In this document: positions 44,935 through 55,999 of the stretch, one piece after another
Numbering within the stretch: position 1 is the first letter of the stretch
Layout: every line of letters starts with the position of its first letter
Source of the DNA: Papaver somniferum
Lineage: Eukaryota > Streptophyta > Magnoliopsida > Ranunculales > Papaveraceae
Direction: 5' to 3'
Assembly (NCBI RefSeq): GCF_003573695.1
Contig: NC_039362.1
Coordinates: 174,911,690 to 174,975,689, forward strand
Length of the DNA: 64,000 nucleotides
The notes under the pieces: generated by a model
Databases searched by the model: none
The model's input: the letters and a program-made list of their open reading frames with translations, nothing else
What the model was told of the DNA's origin: nothing
Position numbers and translations under genes: made by a program

Positions 44935-47072
44935 TTAGGGACTACTGGGGACTTTTCCACAATCACCGCGGCGCTTCCCACAAAACTCGGACAAGCACGA
45001 AGATCCATTTTTTGTTAAGAGATCCAAAAGAAAAACCGAGTAAGTCTTGCTAGACAAAATACGTGGTCTACTACTTCAAGTTTTCACAAGAAAAAAGAAA
45101 AAATATGCGGGCAACTCACCGATTCACTTCCGGACCCACCAGAGGAAGACTCGGCGCCGTTGTCAGAAGACTATTCTCGCCACCACTGGACTCTGAACTT
45201 TCTTCCTTCTCGGATTCCCCTTCACCATGGACAGAATCAGCATCGCCGCCCTCAGTCTCGAGAACCGTTGTTTTCTGATTACTTGCAAGTTTGGTGAAAG
45301 CGTTCACACTGCTGAGACCCTAGGCAAGACATAAGGACAGACGCTCAGAAAAGGATATACGCAACCCAACTAAAATCAGGAAGAAATATCATACGTACCC
45401 GTATATTAGACGAACTGAAAGTCGGAAGAGCCGTCGAATCCGACTGGAAACCATATGCACGGCTTTTAGACCTTCACTCCTTCGCTTGGGAACTGTCCAC
45501 GCCCGGGCTAGAGGATTTTCGCTTGTAGAAGAAGAATCCCTTAACAACGGGTGTCTTGCTAAAGTTGCAGCAGAAGGTTTACCACGGGTATTCTTCACTA
45601 TGTCATTCGCGAATCCACAAACGTCAAGGAACTCGTCCTGCCAGAATATCTTATACTTGGAAGTTGTTATCGGATTTCGTGCCGAAGTCATGAAGGGAAG
45701 ACTTATACCCTGCGCAAGAGCACTAGCATCAAGAGCGGCTGACAACAAGTTTTCTGGAACATCCGATTGACGAGGGAGAGGGACCCCTTGGCCAAATCCC
45801 ATACGAAGAGCCGCCCTGTCAATATTGTCGGAGATTTCCTGACAAGATCCTCGAAAGAAAGACGGTATGAAACCAGGCTACAACTTCGCATGAACACGAC
45901 CTCTCAAACGCTCGTACTCTTTTCATAAAGCAAATCTGTATTTGGAATGGAGGAAAAAGTATTTATTTGAACTATGGAGCCATGCACCGGAGCCCACGGA
46001 AGAAAGTTGATCGTGTGGGAATTGTCGAGGAAGTTAACCAGAATCGATCCGGATCTTGGGCGCCTGTTCACCCAGCGAAGTATCCTAGAACCACCCCAAG
46101 ACTCGGGAAGAGAAACCATCGGTTTGGGAACATACTTCTCAAAATGCTCCCACAACCACGCTTGGAGAAAAGCAACGTGGATGTACGATTCCACTTTCAT
46201 GTAACCATTTGAAGCACGCATGTCCGCAACCAGGTGATCCAAGTGTGTGTACAGAGAACCGAGAAACAAGCTGCCAATGGGGAGAACAACACCTTTTGCT
46301 AACCTGATGGCGAACTTGATAAGACCCTGTCTTATTTCCTTCTTACCAGAGCCGTCATCAAAAATGTCCCTAGATAACCAAAGAACCAAGAACGATGTGA
46401 CGTGAAGCACACTATTCTTTTGGTCTGGCTCCAACTCGTCTGGGAACCATTGAGACACCCACCAACTATAGAAACACCTCGCCTCGTTTTCTTTCCGAAC
46501 AAAACCTTTCGACTTTGCAAAAATGGCAGCGTGCATTTGTTCTTCATCTTCGGACAAGGTAATATCAAGATTCCCTGTTATGGGAAGGTTCAGTAAGACG
46601 GCCACACTTTCCAAAGAGACAGTCATCTCACCCCATATGCATATGGCCGTGTGAGTATCTTGACACCATCGGGAGATGAAAGCAACTAAACTGGGGATAT
46701 CTTTCCTAATTTGAAGTACTGCAGAAGCTGTGATAGCACCAATGATTTGCGCTTTGGTCAAATTGGCTCTTACACAGTCCTGACTTATCATGAATTGCAT
46801 CCACTTATCGAAAGAACGCACCGGACTCTGGCAGATTTTGAAGTCAATAGAAGAAGCAGGATATTCTTGCCTCTAAAGGAAAAAACGTGTTACGCAACCG
46901 GTCGAACCGACCAGGTGTTTCCTTCACCCTCTGAACCAGTCAGAAGGACGGGCATGAACTTAGGATGATTTCTCCTAGCTGTGGCGGACGTCGTAAAAAA
47001 TTCATCATCCGTATTTGGCTTAGAGTTACCAAGGTTCTTCAAAACTGCGACAGGGGTATTCTTAGGTGACAT
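44935..47072 (-). pseudogene. Antisense plant mobile domain (PMD, aminotransferase-like) gene in element 3, damaged
   Basis: Minus-strand coding. A possible first piece starts at the ATG 47072-47070 (MSPKNTPVAVLKNLG). The main stretch from about 46872 to 45904 shows the PMD pattern: FISRWCQDTHTAICIWGEMTVSLE..LLNLPITG, then VSQWFPDE and LPIGSLFLGSLYTHLD. It continues, after a frameshift near 45920 and a TAG at 45880-45878, into RAALRMGFGQGVPLPRQSD. Exons with good splice sites and matching phase follow: to 45399, 45311-45120 (acidic, S/E-rich) and 45049-44935 with stop. The junction between the first piece and the PMD core is unclear, because the only gap is 26 nt. PMD proteins occur both in transposons and as host genes (MAIN/MAIL family). 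Here the gene is antisense to the LTR element. Confidence 0.75.
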
Positions 47073-47687
47073 CCTAAAAAATTTTCTTGCACTGCTTTCA
47101 CTATCAAGATAACTATAATGGAACAAAACAAGGAATAGTTACTACAAGGTGCATGAAAACTATTTTACCGACAATGAAGAATCCATTTTGGACACGAACC
47201 GATTTGTTACAAGTCATAACGCGCATGGCCGAGGAAATGGAGACTGGCAAGCCCTACTTCGCCGCGGAAGGATTGCTCTTACCAAAGCCGCACCTTACAG
47301 CGGAAAGTACGCACCTAGCTAAGAGGATGCGCCCCCACCACAGAAGTTATGCACACGGCCACACCAAGGAAAAGAAGGAAACCCTAAGAACTAGGTTTTC
47401 GTGGGAAAGGAATTGGTGGCAGTCACCTGCCCGTGCATGCCTACTTTGCATAATAACTAAGGTGGCTAGCATTATCGTGGTGTTCACGCTGAGATATTTC
47501 TACAAGTTCATGGAAGATACACCTATGTCTAGGGTTTGCACCAATATAAACAAAAAAGAGAGAAAAAGATTGAAAGAGAAACGCCGGAGTACATACTTGG
47601 AATATGCTTGCTCGCTTTATTGCTACCACTCTGCCGCTAGCACCAGGACGTGAAAACAAATATACGAGATAAAAAGGAGAGTTAACC

Positions 47688-47698
47688 CCTTTTATAGG
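47688..47698 (-). promoter_or_regulatory. TATA box of the antisense PMD gene
   Basis: The minus strand reads CCTATAAAAGG, a strong plant TATA box, about 620 nt upstream of the first candidate ATG (47072). It suggests that the antisense gene has its own promoter rather than relying on the LTR. The 47087-47653 plus-strand frame would then be its leader read backwards. Confidence 0.5.
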
Positions 47699-47699
47699 C

Positions 47700-48380
47700 G
47701 TGATACTTTTGGAATTTGAATAAGGAAAGGATTTCCTATTTGAGGTACGCATGGTAAGAGGCAACCAGGACAGTAATGGCAAGCTTCACGGCACCAACAG
47801 TCCGCATCCGCATCAAGCCAGCACCCACGCCACGCCAAGCCAACACCGTGCAATGCCATCGCCCACACTATGTCGTGCCAGCACCCACGCCACACCAAGC
47901 CAACGCCCAAGCGCATGCCAACGCTCAATGCCATACCACGCCATGCTGAGTTAGCACCATGCCAAGAGTCCGCACCATGCCAGCGCCCAACCAACTTCCA
48001 TGCACAACCAACGTCCGAGCCAAAGCCAGCGCCCACGCCAAGCTTACGCTAACGGCTTAATCGCAAGCCGACCAACACTAACGGATTCATTCCAAGCCGA
48101 TCGATGCTAGCGGCTCTCATTCCAAGCCGATGCTAACGTTCTTCATCTCTGCCAACAACCGCTTCTATCATTTCACGGTCTAGCCAACAACACCCCGGGT
48201 AGAATTCACACAAGGCCGCCAACACGAGAATCACGAACTCTCCTTACCTCTCGAAAAAGGTTTGCCGGGTCTTCTCGACCATCTTTTCACGACTTGTCAT
48301 TTCGAGTTTGACCTTGTCTGTCACCATATTATGCTTACCTCGCAACAATGCTCCTGTTCCGAGCTAAGCAGGGGACTTAA
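47700..48380. other. Element 3 3' untranslated region with short repeats
   Basis: Low-complexity CCA/GCC-rich sequence; CCAGCACCCACGCCA recurs 59 bp apart (47819, 47878), and CATTCCAAGCCGAT recurs near 48088 and 48117. Ends in the polypurine tract before the 3' LTR. No gene. Confidence 0.6.
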
Positions 48381-50715
48381 TGTTCATGGTGGTTTTTAGC
48401 TTAGGGTTAAAATCGTAAAACTACACATCTTACAGGACGTCACTATGACCACTAGCGCATTTATTGAATCATTCAACATGCATACGTAAGAGTTACCAGG
48501 GTACATTATTTTTATATATATGAGTGTCATTTTCCACAGCAGAACCCTTAGTATTGACCGACATCACCTTCGTATATGCCAAACCCTAATTCTTATACCA
48601 CCGTGCCAATAGAAAACCATGCCAGCCACGTCTCCGCGCTAAGGCACGCCAGCAGGCAAGCCGCACCACCGTACCAATGGAAAACCATGTCAGCCACGTC
48701 TCGGCGCCAAGGCACGCCAGCAGGACAGCCACACCACCGTGCCAATGGAAAACCATGATAGACACGTCTCCGCGCCAACGCACGCCAGCATGCCAGACGC
48801 ACCACCGTGCCAATGGAAAACCATTCCAGCCACGCCTTCATGCCAAAGCCATGACGGCCCTAAACCATGTCATTGGCTGCCAAACAAAGGGTTGCAACAA
48901 TCAACGACCACACTTTCATCTGAGATGCGGATCTCATCCGTCCAAGTTCGCCACCAAATGCATGGAAACTTGCGGCCCAAGGCCAAACATCACGGTTTGC
49001 ACCAAAACCTAATTTTGGCCACGCCTACACTATGCCAAAGCCATGCCGGCCTTAAACCATGCCGATGGCTGCCAAACGAAGGGTTGCAACAATCATTGGC
49101 CACCCTTCCATCTGAGATGCGTATCTCATCCGTCCAAGTTCGCCACCAAACGCATGGCAACTTGCGGCCCAAGGCCAAACATCACGGTTTGCACCAAACC
49201 CTAATTTTGGCCACGCCTACACTATGCCAAAACCATGCCGACCCTAAACCATGCCGCTGGCTGCTAAACGAAGGGTTGCAACAATCAAAGGCCACCCTTC
49301 CATCTGAGATGCAGATCTCAGCCGTCCAAGTTCGCCACCAAACGCATGGAAACTTGCGTCCCAAAGCCAAACATCACGGTTTTACCAAAACCCTAATTTT
49401 GGTCGTGCCTACATTATGCCAAAGCCATGCCGGCCCTAAACCATGTCGTTGGCTGCCAAACGAAGGGTTGCAACAATCAACGACCACCCTTCCATCTGAG
49501 ATACAGATCTTAGCCGTCTAACTTCGCCACCAAACACATGGCAACTTGCGGCCCAAAGCCAAACATCACGGTTTTACCAAAACCCTAATTTTTGCCGCGC
49601 CCACACTATGCCAAAGCCATGTCGGCCCTATACCATGTCGCTGGCTGCCAAATGAAGGGTTGCAACAATCAACGACCAGCCTTCCATCTGAGATGCAGAT
49701 CTCAGACGTCCAAGTTCGCCACCAAACGCATGGCAACTTGCGGCCCAAAGCCAAACATCACGGTTTTACCAAAACCCTAATTTTGGTCGCGCCTACGTTA
49801 TGCCAAAACCATGTAGGCCCTAAATCATGTTGTTGGTTGCCAAACGAAGGGCTGCAACGATCTACGGCAACCCTTCCTCCTGAGATGTGGATCTCATCCG
49901 TACAAACCTGCCACCAAACGAATCATGGAAATGTCTTGGCTGCAATGCTAACACTTTGGTCACGGCACCAACCTGGCTACGACGCCTATTCTTTGGTCAC
50001 GGCGCCAACTTGGCTACAAACGCCAAATCCTTTGGCCACGCCACGTGTAGCAACATGGTACACGTTTTTCACGAAAACACTCGAGACATCAACACATGTC
50101 ACAAACTGGGGGATGCTCATTAGGGTATTGGTTTGGCGGTTTACAGCGTGCGGCGTACACTATGCCTTTTATAAGAAAGTGCCATAAGAACGAGTCAGAT
50201 AGTAAATACAAGGAGTAATGGTGAAACGTTTCTTTCATTATGGAACATCAATTCCAGGCGTTACCCGTTACCACCTCCTTCCACTTTACTCAGCCGTTTC
50301 CATCTCATACGAGACTAGAGTACGTTTTGTTACGACTTGTATAAATAGGTCTTACCTATTTCCACCAAAAGACAAGTTTTGGTCAGGAGCATACAATACT
50401 CAGAAATCACTTGTTAGCTTTCCCATCTGTTAGATTTCACTTTCTGATACAAGTCAAACAACTACTCTTCCAGTATCAATTATTCTGGTCTCAACACTTT
50501 CTTCGCTTCCCTCCCCAAAACCAACCCTTCTCCTTTACTTTGTGACCGAAGCAAGTCTGGAACGGCCATTTCTTGGTCTAGGCCGGATTTGTACAAATTG
50601 ATCTCTCGAATATAAAGTACTCCATTGCAGTAAATTATTTAGGGTTTAAGCTCGTTTCTCACCCACAACACATGAAATTGCCGAAATTAGCAGAAACGGT
50701 TTTCACCCACAAACA
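48381..50715 (+). repeat. Element 3 3' LTR (2335 bp)
   Basis: Second copy of the LTR with four 68-bp units and the 192-bp array; TATAAATAGG near 50340. Followed by target duplication ACTGT. Confidence 0.95.
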
Positions 50716-50960
50716 ACTGTATAATCGGGTCTCTGTGAAACACTCAACATTTGAATGCAACCTTTGACTACTTCCTTTAACTGCGGTATCCTAAGATTGG
50801 ATTCATCCCAATATGAACCTGAAACCAGAACAAGAAGCAAAAAAATCATAATAAGCTAAGGCTCATCTCTCTAAGCCAAGATTGTTTGCACCCTCCAATT
50901 ACCTCTGATTTAATCGCACCAAACGAACTCTCAGTTGTATGCCCGTCAATTGCATCACTA
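50716..50960 (-). pseudogene. Exon-like fragments flanking element 3
   Basis: On the minus strand an acceptor (GGTTTCAG) at 50819 leads into SYWDESNLRIPQLKEVVKG and on to RPDYTV; once element 3 is ignored, a TAA follows immediately. Upstream, about 50960-50903, DGHTTESSFGAIKSE ends at a donor GAG|GTAATT. The two pieces look like protein-coding exons, but their phases do not join directly. I do not recognise the protein. The 10-kb element is inserted two codons before the stop of the second piece. Confidence 0.4.
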
Positions 50961-51009
50961 TTGGCACCATATTTTCATGTGAATGTTCTGCAAACTAACA
51001 CCTCGTTTA

Positions 51010-51513
51010 TTTTTTCCTGACTCATTTGAGTCGTCTGAATCTGACTCGTCTGGATCTGACTGATATCACCTGACTCATCTGGATCTAACTCAATATGTTT
51101 GTTTTTTTGAGTCAGAACTGACTCACCTGACTCAGAAATATGTGAATTAGTGCCTTGGTACCATGAGTTATGGGCATTTTATTCTCTGAATCAAATAGGT
51201 CCCAGTCAGATCTATTTCACAATAAAAAAAAAGTCTGACATCTGACTCGAGCCGAGTCAAATTCAGACAACGAATCAGCAAAAAACAAACACATGCGATA
51301 TTTGCGTCTGACTGGCGATTTAAATTACACTCGGCATCCGATTCGGGGCCAGTCAAATTTTTGTTTACTCTGTTTTTATGATGTCTAACTTGAAATTTAA
51401 TTCGGCTCACACATCTGACTCGGAACTATGTGAGTCAAATATATCTTGTACCTGACTCGTTGGGCACATAATCATAATCGGTCAGATATGAACGAGTCAC
51501 TTGCGTCTGAGAG
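51010..51513. mobile_element. 504-bp segment dense in TGACTC/GAGTCA, flanked by 10-bp direct repeats
   Basis: About 20 copies of (C)TGACTC(G) or GAGTCA occur in both orientations. The stretch is flanked by the direct repeat ACCTCGTTTA (51000-51009 and 51514-51523), which could be a target duplication of MULE-like length. No terminal inverted repeat is evident and there is no gene, so the class is uncertain. Confidence 0.5.
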
Positions 51514-51531
51514 ACCTCGTTTACTCCTTTC

Positions 51532-52234
51532 TAGGGATGCACAAACCCGATTCAACCCACCGACCCAACCCACACCCGCCTGAAATTACCCACACCCGAC
51601 CCAACCCACCTAGAAGCGGGTCAACTATGGGTCACAACATCAAAACCCATAGTATTGTGGGTCGATTATGGGTCAAAGCTTCCCTCTCTGACCCAACCCA
51701 CCTACCCACCTAAATATTTCTTAGTTAATATTAACCCTTAGATTACCTATCCTAGATGAATCACAGCCATTGAAGTAGTGATATATAATGCCTAAACCTA
51801 AATCGCTAACTTCACTTCAGTCTTCACTTTTTCAATCACTTCCTTGAATAGTCTTTTATCTTTTGAGCTTCGAACAATTGAACTCATTTCTTGTAATTTG
51901 TATGCACTGTGCAACTTTGCACCAACTTCTTACTTCTCTGGATTATAATTATCATTTGTTTACACTTGACTTGGGGTCAGTTCTTTAATTATCATCTGTA
52001 AGAGTCTTAGGTAAGTCTGTAACTTTTTTTTTGATGCAATGTAACTGTAATGTGTATTTTATGGTGGGTAACCCACTACCCACCCGACCCAACTCATTGT
52101 AATGTGGGTCGGGTGAAAATCGACCCATTGTTATGTTGGGTTGATTGTGGGTGACAACTTCTGCTATCCACCATTAGTGGATTGGGTGGTGGGTGAGGCC
52201 AAACCCGACCCAAACCGACCCATGTGCGTCCCTA
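51532..52234. mobile_element. hAT-like MITE (703 bp)
   Basis: Ends TAGGGATGCACA and, inverted from the right, TAGGGACGCACA. Flanks CTCCTTTC (51524-51531) and CTCCTTCC (52235-52242) match at 7 of 8 positions as a target duplication. Subterminal regions are packed with ACCCGACCCA / TGGGTCGGGT. The AT-rich centre has no gene. The design is the same as the MITE at 19799, with different sequence. Confidence 0.85.
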
Positions 52235-52289
52235 CTCCTTCCCAATAAAATTAGTAAGAAAAAAGAAAAAGAAAATCAGAAAATGGTTT

Positions 52290-54930
52290 TTCTCCGTCTT
52301 TCGCTTCAAATTGGCGATTTGGGGTTTCTGAAAATACAAACCCTAGAAAACTGAAAATCAGAATTGAAAGAATCACTCACTGTAGTGGAAAAACTTCTGC
52401 TAAACCCTTAACAGTATCAGGTAAGTAGTTTTTAAACTTAGAAATTTGGTCTACTTCTGTACAAATTTGGTCTTCTAATGGTATCTGAACTTAGAAATTG
52501 GGGGTTTGCTGTCCAAATTCATTTGGGATTTTTTCTGTTTTAATGAAATTAGTGTATACAAATTGCGGGTTTGCTATAAATTTATACACTTGTATTTGGG
52601 TTTTTGATTTTTATGTCAAATGCCTATTTCAAATGTTCTATAATTTTTGTTTACAGCTGCTTAACATTGAATTCGAGGTTGATAAGACTAGAAGCTCTCA
52701 AGAACCAGATGCCGTCGACAACAAAACCGCGCTCTGCGTCTGTCAACAATGGCAGAAGGGCAAATGAATTTGTGACCGATGCAGTGGATGAGAGACTCGA
52801 TGGCCAGAGGGCAAAAGAAATTCTGACTGATGTGGTGGTTGAAAGATTCAATGCTGTTGCTCTATCTAAGCAGAGGTCTGTAACTACAAAACCATGTTCT
52901 GCATCTGTCAATGGCAGTAGGGAAAACGAAATTGTGACTGATCTACTGGATGAACGACTCACCCCTTCCCTGACATGCTTGATGCTGGGCGCTGTAATAG
53001 AGATGAAGATGCTGGCATACTTGATGCGGATGGAGACAGCGACGTGCTAATTGTGGAAGACCAAACATTACCCACCGACTCTAATGAAGGTGCTGGCATA
53101 CTTGATGCGGATGGAAACAGTAAGTATAAAACTGTGGAAGAACAATCATTACCCTTCAGCTCCGAGAAAGTTGCAGCTTCGTCAGGGAAAAGGAAACACG
53201 ATGAAGTCCAAAGACAAGTATCTGACCCTCACAGTGGGTCTAACAACGCAAACGGTAATGGCCAAGGCAGCACTTCTAGGCCATCAAGTAAGTACTTACA
53301 ATGTTTTAGCTTAATAACTAATTTTTTTTATTTTGTATATTAGAATGCAAGTGTATTATAATGTTTTGTACACTTCGTTTATTAGGTACCCGTATCCCAA
53401 TTATATTCGACAAGTATGGACGGCCTTGTGATTTTGAGTCAGAAGAGTTTGCAACGGATATCGGAAGGATGGTACGTGCACATTGTCGTCCTGCATTTGA
53501 GTCTTGGAAAAAAGTTCCATTCAGCATGAAAGACAATATATGGAAAGATGTTGTTGTAAGTGAATTCAATTTATTTGAGTTATCTTAAATTTTTTATGAT
53601 CCTTAGATTCAGTACATGATATGGACTATGGAGAGTTTCTTTGCAGGCTAGGTATATCATATCTGGAATTCACAAGCCTAATGTTTTTTCAAAAGCTAAC
53701 AAAGCTTGGAGAACATGGAGGCATCAGCTGTGAGTAGAGTTGGATAAATATGAGTCGATTACTGCGAGAAAAATAAATATCCCGTACCATTTAATTACAA
53801 ACAGAGAAGATTGGGAAAATTTTGTTGATTTCTGCAGTACTAACAAGGATTTGAATCGTCGCAAAACTGGTAAAAAAAGATAGAGAATCTCTTGAATTTT
53901 TACACCCTTGTGGCAGGAAAGGAATATATCGCAAAATATTCGAATTGGTATGAACTTTATATCATTTGTTTACAGATTTTAAAGCTGCGATGTTTGTTGA
54001 CACCCATGGTTCCAAGACTGAAAATGATCCTGGATCATCCTCCATCTCAGATATTAAAACGGTAAGCTTAGTTATTTCCTTTGTCATACCATTGGAATAT
54101 TAAAGAGCTTGTAGAAGCCAATTCAGACGGTCAAAAAGATGTCGACAACGATGCTGTGGCATTAGTCAGTGAAACAAAAAAATTTAATATATCAAAAACT
54201 TTTGTGAACTTCAATTTTCTCTACTGGTGAAATACCTTTATCGTCTCTGTCTTTCTTAGGTATATGGACGTGATGCAAGAGTCCAAAACAATCGATCTGC
54301 GCCACATACCTAACGTACTTCTAGACGATCAAAAAAATCTGCGTCAAACATACAAAATTGTACTTCTACGCCGTCAAATCAATCTGCGGCTCAGGTAAAA
54401 TTTATATGATTCTTACAAATTGAATTTACATTCACAATTCAGTTCTACAATAGAAAGTAGAAATGACCCTCGTTATCCTAAATTGAAATGTAAATCACCC
54501 TGCATCATCTAATATCTCAACCTTTTCAAAGAACAGTTAATAATCAGTCTGGAATTTAGAAGAAATAGTCATAGTTAATTTATAATAACAAGATTGCTGT
54601 TGTGAAATTGTTTGCTCTGAGTTATTGGTTAACTTCATATACCTGTAATGGGAAAAGTTGGAAACTCTTGTTTAAAAGACACCAAAACTCTCTCAACTAA
54701 ATAAGAAATGCAAAGTAACCCATGGTTTGTTTCACTTTCACTCAACTCTCTGCATTTTTGCATGTTAGCATATGCTCTTCCTTATTTTATGTTATTGAAT
54801 TACACTGTTGGTGGATGTAGGCACCTGGAGCGTCCAACTTGCCTGCTCGTTCATGTTTGGCACTCGATGGGTCCATCTCGCCTGCTTGTTCAAGTTCGGC
54901 ATCTTCTCCGACCAGCTATAAATTATGGTG
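52290..54930 (+). pseudogene. Transposase_24-like pseudogene (copy B), paralogue of 31.8-36.1 kb
   Basis: It keeps the exon layout of copy A: leader exon ending 52420, then 52657-53287, 53386-53555, 53647-53947, traces of later exons near 53975-54061, 54102-54167 and 54260-54395, and a last-exon start at 54820. The start codon region is altered, TGA occurs in exon 4 (CAGCTGTGAGTAGAG near 53731), a 1-base frameshift follows in AAAAAAAGATAGAG near 53875, and the 39-bp repeat array is reduced to a single decayed unit. TRIPIIFDKYGRPCDFESEEF shows the domain clearly. Leader and introns also align with copy A, so it arose by DNA duplication. Confidence 0.85.
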
Positions 54931-55489
54931 TCTCATGCATTAAGTGCGTTAGTTTTTCTTTTAGGAAAAAAGCAAATGGTAACACGGTGAGAAAGTCATT
55001 TTGCGTAAAAATTAGATTCCTGACTTGACTTTATTCAAGGTCAACATATTTGTTAGCTTAAACACAAAATTATATACCCATATTAGATGCCTAGTCCTAG
55101 TTGTAGCCTAAGAAAAGAAAAATGGTAGTTGTTTTTGACAATGTTGTCTTGAATATTTTGAATCTGACTTACATTTGGATCTGACTTCTTGCATCTGACC
55201 AATTTTTTTATTTATACAAGAAAAAAGGCACAACCTCAACTGACAAACTGAATCAGGCACCTGTGGTGCTTTGTCCAGCAACCAGGGGAGTTCTTGGGAC
55301 ATCCCCCCTGGAACCTGATTGCGGATGGTTACAAAATAATTCTGGGACAACATAAAGGCAGTATAGGCCACTTAGGGCCCATTTGCAGGGGCCCAAAATT
55401 ATATTTTTCTTTTCTTCCATACAGTAGTTAATGAGTTAAAATTGCACTCCATCCGCCACGGTTCAGACGAATGTTTAGGTGTTTTGGGA
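54931..55489. other. Interval between copy B and the next element
   Basis: No gene is supported. It includes a short TCTGACTT-rich run (55155-55200), recalling the TGACTC element, and GGGCCC motifs near 55376-55395. Confidence 0.35.
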
Positions 55490-55999
55490 AAATGCGGTTT
55501 AGTCCAAAATCCCATCCAAATATACTATTTAGTCCTAACACACAAATTAGTCTTTTCTTATGGAAAATACACAAATAACTTTCTGGTTTATAATTTAGTT
55601 CAAATATTTACAGTTTAGTCCAAAGTGACTCATGATGATATCATCAGTTTTAAATAATATAAAAAAAAAATTAATATCAATTTATCTGTGGAACCGTTCG
55701 TCCAAAATCCGCAAATTTTATATATTTGGAAAGCTCTTTCCGAGAGCTACAAAAAGAGTACCCATATGACTATAATTTTCATTTTTTAAAAATCTTAATG
55801 TACAAACATGTACAGATCTACAAAAATCCTAGAAATATTGAATTAAATCATGGACATCTTGATCATGCCAGATCAAACCGAGTTCCGAGCTATGGTGCAA
55901 CTGTCTGCTCAAAAAAGAAAAGAAAAAGAGTTGTGGGTATCATCACTTCACAATTTCACTAATATTTTTGGGTAAGAGTAAGTGATCAGGCTAAGAAAG

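Larger units (their letters stand above)
40644..50715 (+). mobile_element. Complete 10.1-kb LTR retrotransposon without gag/pol, with antisense plant-mobile-domain gene (element 3)
   Basis: LTRs 40644-43122 and 48381-50715 start TGTTGATGG/TGTTCATGG and end CCCACAAACA. The target duplication ACTGT is exact (40639-40643, 50716-50720). A PBS (43125-43142) and a polypurine tract (AGCAGGGGACTTAA before 48381) fix plus orientation. The 5.3-kb interior has no recognisable gag, protease, polymerase or integrase on the plus strand, so it is a LARD-like nonautonomous element. A spliced plant-mobile-domain gene lies on the minus strand (47072-44935). The LTRs contain 68-bp and 192-bp tandem repeats. Confidence 0.95.

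Noticed and set aside
46873..46898. A 26-bp intron joining the first PMD piece to the core
   Set aside because: Phases fit and CCTTTAG resembles an acceptor, but 26 bp is far below functional plant intron size; a frameshift or another upstream exon is more likely.
47087..47653. Plus-strand frame of 188 residues in element 3
   Set aside because: It starts at no convincing ATG, has no gag or other retroelement features, and lies where the leader of the minus-strand PMD gene is expected.
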